Shown here: in pieces, positions 1 to 5,127 of the stretch
Layout: every line of letters starts with the position of its first letter
Position numbering within the stretch: the first letter of the stretch is position 1
Assembly: GCA_012719555.1 (NCBI GenBank)
Contig: JAAYAE010000065.1
Coordinates: forward strand, 1-5,291
DNA: 5,291 nt
Origin: Acholeplasmataceae bacterium
GTDB lineage: Bacteria; Bacillota; Negativicutes; Acidaminococcales; Acidaminococcaceae
Direction: 5' to 3'
The notes under the pieces: generated by a model
Databases searched by the model: none
What the model was told of the DNA's origin: nothing
What the model saw: only the letters and a program-made list of their open reading frames with translations
Position numbers and translations under genes: made by a program

Positions 1-24
1 TTATAGTATATTAAGTAAATTATG

Positions 25-45
25 CAATAAATGACTGTTTTATTG
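25..45. repeat. Inverted repeat upstream of the cstA promoter
   Basis: A perfect 7-bp inverted repeat, CAATAAA (25-31) and TTTATTG (39-45), is separated by 7 nt and ends 10 bp upstream of the -35 box. It could be an operator or activator site for the cstA promoter, or the tail of an upstream terminator, although no T-run follows it. It matches no operator I can name; in particular it is neither a CcpA cre site nor a TGTGA/TCACA Crp site. AT-rich DNA produces such repeats by chance fairly often, so confidence is low. Confidence 0.25.
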
Positions 46-55
46 TAAATTACCG

Positions 56-84
56 TTGACAATATGTTTCATTAGTGTTATATT
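56..84 (+). promoter_or_regulatory. Sigma-A promoter of the T-box/cstA unit
   Basis: A consensus -35 TTGACA (56-61) is followed after 17 bp by TATATT (79-84), preceded by TG at 76-77 to give an extended -10 element. Transcription should start near 91. The only + strand gene downstream is cstA at 442, so the transcript carries a leader of about 350 nt. A strong constitutive promoter ahead of a long leader fits control by attenuation rather than at initiation. Confidence 0.85.
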
Positions 85-90
85 ATCTCC

Positions 91-367
91 CAACAGGATA
101 TTCTAAATGCAAAGAACAGGACATGAAAATCAAGAAAAGTCTTTTTCAGAGAGTTGCTTGTGGCTGCGAGAGCAATAAAGATTCCTGATTTTCCTCCCCT
201 AGGAGCAGGAAACCGAACAGAGTAGGTTGTCCCCGGTATTTTACCGTTATCAAAACGCAGACTTTCTTTGACCAAGTCTGTGGCAGAATAGTTGCGTTTT
301 GCCTCAATGAAGTGGTAACGCGAAGCAATCCTTCGTCTTCATTATAATGGAGATTAAGGATTTTTTT
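91..367 (+). promoter_or_regulatory. T-box riboswitch (tRNA-sensing leader) of cstA
   Basis: This leader has the ordered landmarks of T-box RNAs. Stem I spans about 118-206: AGAGAG at 148-153, an apical helix 154-159/170-175 with loop GUGGCUGCGA, a helix 138-144/177-183, and GGAGC at 202-206 closing the specifier side. A linker with GAACAGAGUAGG (215-226) follows. Stem III is CGGUA/UACCG (234-238/242-246), followed by the typical GUUAUC. The antiterminator has helix 306-312/337-343, a 7-nt bulge UGGUAAC (313-319), helix 320-325/331-336 and loop 326-330. The bulge UGGU pairs with ACCA, so the sensed tRNA should have discriminator A. By spacing, the specifier is probably CUC (194-196, Leu), but the usual purine after it is absent, so this is tentative. 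The bulge ends AAC where ACC is usual. An extra hairpin domain (251-301) lies between Stem III and the antiterminator. Uncharged tRNA should stabilise the antiterminator and allow cstA transcription. Positions 368-441 hold no further structure that I recognise. Confidence 0.9.
327..367 (+). terminator. T-box intrinsic terminator (competes with antiterminator)
   Basis: AATCCTT (327-333) pairs with AAGGATT (356-362). Above it, a second helix TCTTCA/TGGAGA (336-341/348-353) closes a 6-nt loop. A run of seven T follows at 361-367. The 5' arm uses bases 327-341, which in the alternative fold form the loop and 3' arms of the T-box antiterminator. The two structures therefore exclude each other, as expected for transcription attenuation. 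Confidence 0.85.
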
Positions 368-430
368 ATTGCCCTTATCTTTAAATCCTATTGTTTTTTT
401 AGAATCCTGAAACGTTTTATATTCAGAAAG

Positions 431-436
431 AGGGAG
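431..436 (+). promoter_or_regulatory. cstA ribosome binding site
   Basis: AGGGAG lies 5 nt before the ATG at 442. A GTG at 436 in the same frame would add two residues, but it overlaps this site and has no ribosome site of its own, so ATG 442 is chosen as the start. Confidence 0.75.
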
Positions 437-441
437 TGCTT

Positions 442-2121
442 ATGAATGGTTTAACGATTGTTGTTTTTGCTATCATCATTTTTATCTGTGCATATCTTGG
501 CTATGGCCGCTGGTTAGAAAAAACCTGGGGTATAGACGAGAAAGCAAGAACCCCTGCTTATAAGTTTGAAGACGGGCAAGACTATTCTCCTGCTTCAAAA
601 CTTACAGTATTTTCGCATCAGTTTTCGTCGATAACCGGTGCCGGACCTGTTACAGGTCCAATCATTGCCGCAATGTTTGGTTGGCTGCCTGCGTTTTTGT
701 GGCTGTTGGTGGGCGGAGTATTTTTTGGTGCGGTTCAGGATTTTGTTGCCCTATATGCCTCTGTAAAAAATGACGGCAAGTCTTTAGGCATGATTATTGA
801 AAAATATGTGGGTAAGACCGGCCGTCGACTTTTTATCTTATTTTGCTGGCTCTTTACTTTACTTGTTATCGCCGCGTTTTCTGATATTATAGCCAGTACT
901 TTCAATGGATTTGCTAAAGACGGAACCTTGGCTGTTCCAAATGCTGCCGCCGCCTCCATTTCCATGCTTTACATTTTCGTTGCGATCGCATTTGGCGTCT
1001 TCATCCGAAATGTTAAACCTTCCAGCGCCTTCCAACTTATTGTTGGCATCGTGCTTATCATAGCAATGTTAGCTATAGGGATTAAATATCCAATGTATTA
1101 TTCAAGGGTAACTTGGCTTTATGTGGTTTTTGCGTATTGCTTTGCTGCTTCTATTATGCCCATGTGGCTTCTTATGCAGCCCCGTGACTATCTAAGTTCC
1201 TTTTTACTACTTGGCATGGTTGCAGGTGGCGTTATCGGCATCCTAGTTGCCAATCCAACCATTAACATGCCTGCTTTTGTTGGTTTTGAAGTTAATGGTA
1301 AAATGCTTTTCCCCATTTTATTTATTACAATTGCCTGTGGTGCAGTTTCCGGTTTTCACAGCCTGGTATCCTCAGGTACGTCTTCTAAGACTGTTTCCAA
1401 TGAAAAAGATATGCTTTGTGTCGGATACGGTTCCATGCTCGTAGAGTCCACCCTCGGCGTTGTATCCTTGGTTATTGCTTGCTCAGCTGCGCAAAACGGT
1501 GTTTTGCCTAAGGGTACCCCTTTCCAAATTTTCTCATCAGCTATTGCTGGATTTTTTACCATGTTTGGTCTTCCTATAAGCATTTCAGCCTGCATTATAA
1601 CTATGTGCGTATCTGCTCTAGCAATGACCACAATTGATTCTGTTGCCCGTATCGGCCGCATGTCCTTCCAAGAATTGTTCACGCCGACGAATGGTGAAGA
1701 AATGAGTACTGTGCAAAAAATTTGTACCGGAAAATATTTTTCTACTCTCATTACACTTTTCTTCAGTTACTTACTCTGCTTAGGCGGATATATGAACATT
1801 TGGCCACTTTTTGGTTCAGCAAATCAATTACTTTCAGCTTTAGTTCTTATTGCTATGGCGGTATTCTTGCGTACCACCGGTCGTAAAGGCTGGATGTTAT
1901 ATGTTCCTATGGCTTTCATGCTCTGCGTTACAATGACTGCCTTAGTAATGTCCGTATATGGGATTTTCACAAAGATCACCAATGGTGGGTTCGTTTTCAT
2001 GATAGATGGTTTGCAGCTTGTTCTTGCTATTGCCCTTATGGTTCTGGCCGTCCTTGTTGTTAAACACTGTGGTAAAGAACTCTTAAGTGGTAAAATAGAA
2101 GAACAAAAAAACACAATATAA
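442..2121 (+). CDS. cstA: CstA-family carbon starvation / peptide or organic-acid transporter
   Basis: This is a 559-residue polytopic inner-membrane protein of the CstA family. Hallmarks are the block FSHQFSSITGAGPVTGPI (about 57-74), FGWLPAFLWLLVGG, GAVQDF (96-101), then further along LLMQPRDYLSS, GFHSLVSSGTSSK, a DSVARIGR segment and NIWPLFGSANQLL. It is shorter than E. coli CstA (about 700 residues) but within the range of short Bacillota and Bacteroidota members, and appears complete. Characterised relatives take up peptides (CstA) or pyruvate (CstA/BtsT) by secondary transport. The substrate here cannot be read from sequence. The T-box leader argues for a substrate tied to one amino acid, such as the amino acid, a peptide or a precursor. 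The gene stands alone, bounded by its own promoter and terminator. The many reverse-strand open frames inside it are shadows. Confidence 0.93.
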   Translation: MNGLTIVVFAIIIFICAYLGYGRWLEKTWGIDEKARTPAYKFEDGQDYSPASKLTVFSHQFSSITGAGPVTGPIIAAMFGWLPAFLWLLVGGVFFGAVQDFVALYASVKNDGKSLGMIIEKYVGKTGRRLFILFCWLFTLLVIAAFSDIIASTFNGFAKDGTLAVPNAAAASISMLYIFVAIAFGVFIRNVKPSSAFQLIVGIVLIIAMLAIGIKYPMYYSRVTWLYVVFAYCFAASIMPMWLLMQPRDYLSSFLLLGMVAGGVIGILVANPTINMPAFVGFEVNGKMLFPILFITIACGAVSGFHSLVSSGTSSKTVSNEKDMLCVGYGSMLVESTLGVVSLVIACSAAQNGVLPKGTPFQIFSSAIAGFFTMFGLPISISACIITMCVSALAMTTIDSVARIGRMSFQELFTPTNGEEMSTVQKICTGKYFSTLITLFFSYLLCLGGYMNIWPLFGSANQLLSALVLIAMAVFLRTTGRKGWMLYVPMAFMLCVTMTALVMSVYGIFTKITNGGFVFMIDGLQLVLAIALMVLAVLVVKHCGKELLSGKIEEQKNTI

Positions 2122-2136
2122 TTAATTTTAACTCCC

Positions 2137-2173
2137 AAGTATTGGTATGAAAAATCATACCAATACTTTTTTT
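2137..2173 (+). terminator. Intrinsic terminator of cstA
   Basis: A perfect 14-bp stem, AAGTATTGGTATGA (2137-2150) with TCATACCAATACTT (2155-2168), has an AAAA loop and runs into seven T (2167-2173). It begins 15 nt after the cstA stop. On the - strand no T-run follows the stem, so it acts only for cstA. Confidence 0.93.
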
Positions 2174-2219
2174 ACTAAAACAACCACTTTATTAAAGACG
2201 TAATACAATATATATTTAC

Positions 2220-2455
2220 GCAACAAAAAAGCACGCCACAAAGGGCGTGCTTCTCGTTTTTGTCGTTTGTGGTTTCTATCGCTCTTTTCCCGAAGGATAA
2301 GGTGCTCATAGAAACGTAATAGAAGTAAAGGGTGATACTACTTTCACTTACAAGGTACTACATTCCAAATACTTACTTGCTCATAAAGCTCGTTGTATCT
2401 ACGTTTGCATTACTATATCTGTGTTTCAGTAATTGCCCTTTTAACCCGCTATATC
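2220..2455 (-). ncRNA. Candidate structured RNA or long csp 3' UTR
   Basis: About 200 nt separates the csp stop codon from the next - strand terminator and carries no credible gene. On the - strand it offers several hairpins. One is an 8-bp helix 2308-2315/2272-2279 enclosing CUUAUCC-UUCG-GGAAAAG (2295-2301/2284-2290, one mismatch, UUCG tetraloop). Another is GCAATTACT/AGTAATGC (2428-2436/2407-2414, one bulge). A third is CAAGTA/TACCTTG (2374-2379/2351-2357). A long-range AAAGGG/CCCTTT pairing is also possible. I see no promoter that would make it independent and cannot match it to 6S, SRP, RNase P or tmRNA signatures. It may be a processed 3' UTR sRNA. Confidence 0.35.
2225..2252 (-). terminator. 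Intrinsic terminator (- strand) of csp or a small RNA
   Basis: GCACGCC (2231-2237) pairs with GGCGTGC (2244-2250), extended by AA/TT, with a 6-nt loop. Read on the - strand the stem runs into TTTTTT (2225-2230). It ends any transcript coming from csp or from the structured region between. On the + strand only a broken T-run (TTCTCGTTTTT) follows, so it might weakly back up the cstA terminator. Confidence 0.85.
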
Positions 2456-2653
2456 TTACAGACGAACAACGTTTGCAGCTTGCTCACCGCGGTTTCCTTC
2501 GACAACGTCGAATTCAACAGATTGACCTTCTTCGAGGGTTTTGAAACCATCGGATTGGATTGCGGAGAAATGTACGAATACGTCGCCACCATCTTCACGT
2601 TCGATAAAACCATAACCTTTTTCTGCGTTAAACCATTTTACTTTGCCAGTCAT
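2456..2653 (-). CDS. Cold-shock protein, CspA family
   Basis: This 65-residue single cold-shock domain is of full family length. It shows KVKWFN (4-9), the RNP1 motif KGYGFI (12-17) and the RNP2 motif VFVHF (25-29), whose aromatic residues bind single-stranded RNA and DNA. The protein is a cytoplasmic RNA chaperone that melts secondary structure and acts as a transcription antiterminator or translation aid in relatives. The start is fixed by AGGAGG (2663-2668), 9 nt upstream of the ATG. An open frame continuing upstream for 47 codons lies in the untranslated leader and has no csp homology. The gene is monocistronic, with its own promoter (2762-2790) and a leader of about 100 nt. Which csp paralogue it is cannot be told from sequence alone. 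Confidence 0.96.
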   Translation of the reverse strand: MTGKVKWFNAEKGYGFIEREDGGDVFVHFSAIQSDGFKTLEEGQSVEFDVVEGNRGEQAANVVRL

Positions 2654-2755
2654 ATTTCTTGGCCTCCTAAAAAATAAAAATTTCCGAAAAAAATAATTTC
2701 CAAAGTTCTCGCACGACCGAAGCCGCACAAATCCGTTAGTCCTTCTTTTTTCTAC
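2654..2755 (-). promoter_or_regulatory. Long 5' untranslated leader of csp
   Basis: About 100 nt lie between the predicted start site and the csp ATG, typical of cold-shock genes. The leader holds a hairpin of seven pairs, several of them wobble (GTGCGGC-TTCG-GTCGTGC, 2707-2724 region, UUCG loop), then A/U-rich stretches with repeated GGAAATT just before the ribosome site. Such leaders often change fold with temperature to control translation. That role is inferred here from position and family only. Confidence 0.45.
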
Positions 2756-2761
2756 CCTGTC

Positions 2762-2790
2762 ATTATAACACGCTGTTTCTGCTTTAGCAA
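2762..2790 (-). promoter_or_regulatory. csp promoter, extended -10
   Basis: On the - strand, TTGCTA (2785-2790) is followed after 17 bp by a perfect TATAAT (2762-2767) with TG one base upstream of the hexamer (extended -10). Transcription should start near 2755. The -35 touches the base of the hairpin at 2789-2817 that follows the GIY-YIG gene. Confidence 0.85.
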
Positions 2791-2817
2791 GCAAATAAAA
2801 GAGATTTTTATTTGCTT
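2789..2817 (-). terminator. A/T-rich hairpin after the GIY-YIG gene, possible weak terminator
   Basis: A perfect 12-bp inverted repeat (2789-2800 with 2806-2817, loop GAGAT) overlaps the GIY-YIG stop codon. It ends the cyclophilin/GIY-YIG unit by position. On the - strand the T-rich part is inside the stem and no clean T-run follows, so it is a poor intrinsic terminator and could instead protect the mRNA 3' end. Readthrough into csp is possible. Confidence 0.45.
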
Positions 2818-3097
2818 AATTTGAAATGACAGTTTTTTCTAACAACTCGTTATTCATGGTGGAGACTAGCGCTTCTTTATCTTCCTTCTTAAGTTGCTTT
2901 AAGGCATATTCACGCTTTAAAGCTGCTGATCTATCTGCAACTTCTTCAAAATATACTAACTTCACAGCTGCGAAAGTTTTGGTATATTTGGCACCTTTGC
3001 CACTGGCATGCTTCTTCATTCTTGCAGCCAAGTCGTTGGTCCAGCCTGTATATAAAGAATTATCTTGACAGCGTATCATATAAACATAAACTGACAA
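2816..3097 (-). CDS. GIY-YIG domain protein, UPF0213 (YhbQ/YazA) type
   Basis: This 93-residue protein is essentially one GIY-YIG nuclease domain. VYM (5-7) stands for GIY and YTG (16-18) for YIG. Arg26 and His30 follow in a DLAARMKKH segment, then the SGKGAKYT signature (32-39) and Glu63 in LKREYALKQL as the metal ligand. These residues are the family's active-site set, so nuclease activity is plausible. The biological role of UPF0213 proteins is poorly defined, with links to DNA repair or nucleic-acid turnover. The start is the rare codon TTG, directly after the cyclophilin TAA (TAATTG) and in the same frame. The first ATG (residue 7) would cut the first beta strand. There is only a weak upstream GGAAG, so translation is probably coupled to the cyclophilin gene. 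Confidence 0.88.
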   Translation of the reverse strand: MSVYVYMIRCQDNSLYTGWTNDLAARMKKHASGKGAKYTKTFAAVKLVYFEEVADRSAALKREYALKQLKKEDKEALVSTMNNELLEKTVISN

Positions 3098-3568
3098 TTA
3101 TTTCACTACTTCCACTTTTTCCATAGCAATTTCGGTTACTGGGCGATCACGAAAATCGGTCTTTGCTACGCCGATTTTGCGAACAACATCTATTCCCTCT
3201 ACTACCTTGCCAAAAACTGCGTGATGTCCGTCTAACCAAGGCGTTGGAGCCAAGGTAATAAAGAACTGGCTGCCACCGGTATTAGGTCCGGCATTTGCCA
3301 TAGAAAAATATCCTTCATCATCATGTGTTAGTCCAGGTCCAAATTCATCAGGAATCTGATAGCCAGGTCCACCCATCCCGGTGCCGGTAGGATCTCCACC
3401 TTGGATCATAAAACCATCGATAACACGATGAAAAACGACTCCATCATAAAATCCCTTGTTAACCAAGGAAATAAAATTCTCTGTGGTTTTTGGTGCTTTG
3501 TCTTCAAACATTTCAGCGACAATAGTACCCATATTAGTTTTAATGCTTACTTTTCTGTTTTCGCTCAT
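3098..3568 (-). CDS. ppiB: Cytoplasmic cyclophilin-type peptidyl-prolyl cis-trans isomerase
   Basis: This 156-residue protein is a complete bacterial cyclophilin domain with no signal peptide, so it acts in the cytoplasm on X-Pro bonds during folding. Active-site residues of the family are present: Arg48, Phe53, Met54 and Gln56 in FHRVIDGFMIQGGDP, Gln101 and Phe103 in GSQFFIT, Trp111-Leu112, and the DGHHAVFG motif (113-120). The start is set by AAGGAG (3576-3581), 7 nt before the ATG. An open frame extends 9 codons upstream through a basic stretch but would erase that ribosome site and overlap the preceding gene. It begins 4 nt after the stop of the membrane protein gene and abuts the GIY-YIG gene, suggesting cotranscription. 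The symbol ppiB is by type (cytoplasmic), not proven orthology. Confidence 0.95.
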   Translation of the reverse strand: MSENRKVSIKTNMGTIVAEMFEDKAPKTTENFISLVNKGFYDGVVFHRVIDGFMIQGGDPTGTGMGGPGYQIPDEFGPGLTHDDEGYFSMANAGPNTGGSQFFITLAPTPWLDGHHAVFGKVVEGIDVVRKIGVAKTDFRDRPVTEIAMEKVEVVK

Positions 3569-3572
3569 AGTC

Positions 3573-4460
3573 TTACTCCTTTTCTTTTTTGTCAAAGATT
3601 GCTTTTTGTACTGCCATAGACAATAAGTATGCTCCTACACCCATAGCCGCTGCCCAAGCCGGTGCCATGTCCAATGCAACCTGATCCCCATGAAACCAAG
3701 CCAAAAGAAAATTGAACACCAAAAACAATCCTTGTGCAGCTTGCAGGCGTCTCGGATTAATACGAACACCATTTTTTTCTCCCTTAAATTTAGTCACTGC
3801 CGCCATAGAAATAGCCGGCAAAAATAAAATAAAGGTAACTGCCATTAAGTATAAATATATACTGCTAATTACTACGGGTTCATTGGTTATATTCGCCGTT
3901 GCTGTAACAGCAAAAGCTAATCCTCCAATATATAAACTACGGAAATAACCACCTTTAAGTTGGCTCTCCATAACATAGGCAACACCTGTCAAAGTAGGAT
4001 ACAGCCACAAGCCATCTTTTCCTAAAAAATAAGAAACTATAATCAAAATCGCATTATCACCGATTTTGTGCCTGCATCCGGAAGTCTGACTAATTAAGCG
4101 CAGAATAAATACCAACCACAAAAGTGTTAACACATTGCCGATTCCCAAAGTAATGGCCATTATAATGGAAATTCCCCCACCAATAATGCCACCAAGCTTT
4201 CTATCTGGGTCCAGCTCTTGTGCCAGCAACCACACAAAGAAAAACTGCATAGCGACATTTAAACCAAAATACGTGGCGTTATCCGAACTATCACCTTGCA
4301 TTACTTTAAAAAGCGTCCCGGCAATAGCGCTAAGTGCTGTAAGCATTAACGCAATTCTAGTAACTCCGTCAGAAAAATCTATCATACGCCCTAAACCAAA
4401 ATAGCCGCCTTCTTCATCTCGACTATTTCGTAAAAATTTATTTTCCTTTTTTTCCGCCAT
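3573..4460 (-). CDS. Uncharacterised polytopic membrane protein
   Basis: This 295-residue protein belongs to no family I recognise. A charged N-terminus (residues 1-31, many Lys, Glu, Arg, Asp) precedes about nine hydrophobic segments: near 32-53, 64-82, 88-106, 107-124, 136-164, 175-190, 196-222, 240-256 and 263-283. It ends in a Lys/Glu-rich tail (DKKEKE). A glycine-rich GGIIGGG stretch starts segment three, and a cytosolic-looking basic loop (KFKGEKNGVRINPRR) lies near 224-238. No ATPase, protease or known transporter signature is visible. The start ATG has AGGGAG 5 nt upstream. It sits 48 nt after the carbonic anhydrase-like gene and 4 nt before the cyclophilin, so it is likely expressed with them. 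Its function is unknown, and the neighbours are too generic to indicate one. Confidence 0.85.
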   Translation of the reverse strand: MAEKKENKFLRNSRDEEGGYFGLGRMIDFSDGVTRIALMLTALSAIAGTLFKVMQGDSSDNATYFGLNVAMQFFFVWLLAQELDPDRKLGGIIGGGISIIMAITLGIGNVLTLLWLVFILRLISQTSGCRHKIGDNAILIIVSYFLGKDGLWLYPTLTGVAYVMESQLKGGYFRSLYIGGLAFAVTATANITNEPVVISSIYLYLMAVTFILFLPAISMAAVTKFKGEKNGVRINPRRLQAAQGLFLVFNFLLAWFHGDQVALDMAPAWAAAMGVGAYLLSMAVQKAIFDKKEKE

Positions 4461-4508
4461 CTTTTCTCCCTCAAGGAACGATATCCAATCGTCTCCTATT
4501 ATGTAATA

Positions 4509-5060
4509 TTAAACTATCTTATGCCCATCATAGCGCTCACCTGTATTATCGGGTAAAAATCCATAACGTTCAGCCCACAAAGTTTTATATTTTAGTGCAT
4601 TCGCGTAAATGTCCTCCAAATGCTCCGGCGGTAAAGTTTTTATGATTTTGCCGGGGACGCCTACAACCAATGAATTCGGAGGTATAATAGTATTTCTGGT
4701 TACTAGGCAACCAGCACCTATAATGCTGCCCGTGCCAATTACAGACCCATCTAAAACAGTAGCGCCAATACCAATAAGGCATTTATCCTCAACAGTACAA
4801 GCATGCAAAGTAGCACAGTGACCAACAGTAACGTAATCCCCTATAATACAGCCAAAATCATCTGACACATGCAGGCAACTATTATCTTGAACATTGCTAT
4901 ATGCGCCAATTTCAATTCTGTTTACATCGCCGCGTACAGTAACATTATACCAAACACTGCTATATTCTTTCATTTTCACAGTACCAATAACAGCCGCACC
5001 ATCAGCAACCCAAGCTTGTTTATCAATTTCCGGATATTTTTTACCAAAAAATACAATCAT
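4509..5060 (-). CDS. Gamma-class carbonic anhydrase-like hexapeptide-repeat protein
   Basis: This 183-residue protein is a left-handed beta-helix protein of the gamma carbonic anhydrase/YrdA/PaaY/CaiE group. Hexapeptide turns run from about residue 15 to 140, followed by a C-terminal helix (LPPEHLEDIYANALKYKTLWAE region) typical of these trimers. The three zinc ligands of the Cam-type site are present as His64, His81 and His86, together with Arg43, Asp45, Gln58 and Asp59 that shape the site. Metal binding is therefore likely. Whether it hydrates CO2 or acts on acyl or thioester substrates, as some relatives may, cannot be told; it lacks the acidic loop with the proton-shuttle Glu of archaeal Cam. 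AAGGGAGGT (5067-5075) lies 6 nt before the ATG. It has its own promoter and probably leads the downstream membrane protein/cyclophilin/GIY-YIG genes. Confidence 0.93.
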   Translation of the reverse strand: MIVFFGKKYPEIDKQAWVADGAAVIGTVKMKEYSSVWYNVTVRGDVNRIEIGAYSNVQDNSCLHVSDDFGCIIGDYVTVGHCATLHACTVEDKCLIGIGATVLDGSVIGTGSIIGAGCLVTRNTIIPPNSLVVGVPGKIIKTLPPEHLEDIYANALKYKTLWAERYGFLPDNTGERYDGHKIV

Positions 5061-5089
5061 ACTAATACCTCCCTTAATAATTACATACC

Positions 5090-5119
5090 ATTATAATACA
5101 TTTATTAGTTTCTAAACAA
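5090..5119 (-). promoter_or_regulatory. Promoter of the carbonic anhydrase-like gene cluster
   Basis: On the - strand, TTGTTT (5114-5119) is followed after 18 bp by a perfect TATAAT (5090-5095). Transcription should start near 5083, giving a short leader of about 22 nt. The -35 lies just after the MFS stop codon, and no terminator separates the two genes, so readthrough from the MFS gene is also possible. Confidence 0.7.
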
Positions 5120-5127
5120 GCTTATTA

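Noticed and set aside
78..328. Two small reverse-strand open frames in the cstA leader
   Set aside because: They lie on the opposite strand of the T-box RNA, whose structure explains the sequence; the translations show no domain features and neither is needed to explain the region.
436..441. GTG start for cstA two codons upstream
   Set aside because: It overlaps the AGGGAG ribosome site that serves the ATG at 442.
735..2138. Reverse-strand and alternate-frame open frames inside cstA, up to 131 codons
   Set aside because: They are shadows of a well-conserved transporter gene, with no domain features of their own.
2220..2455. Assignment of the structured region as 6S RNA
   Set aside because: The length is right and some long-range pairing is possible, but I could not show a rod-like fold with a central bubble or an independent promoter.
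2332..2677. Two + strand open frames across the csp region
   Set aside because: They overlap the csp gene antisense and show no recognisable domain; the csp frame with its RNP motifs explains the sequence.
2654..2794. N-terminal extension of csp upstream of 2653
   Set aside because: It would include the ribosome site, and its ATG lies at 2792-2794, upstream of the -10 and predicted transcription start, so it cannot be on the mRNA. The cold-shock domain is complete without it.
3569..3595. Nine-codon upstream extension of the cyclophilin
   Set aside because: It overlaps the end of the preceding gene and has no ribosome site, while AAGGAG is well placed for the ATG at 3568.
4461..4508. Small hairpin ACGAT/ATCGT between the carbonic anhydrase-like and membrane protein genes as a terminator
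   Set aside because: The stem is only 5 bp with no T-run; the genes are more likely cotranscribed.
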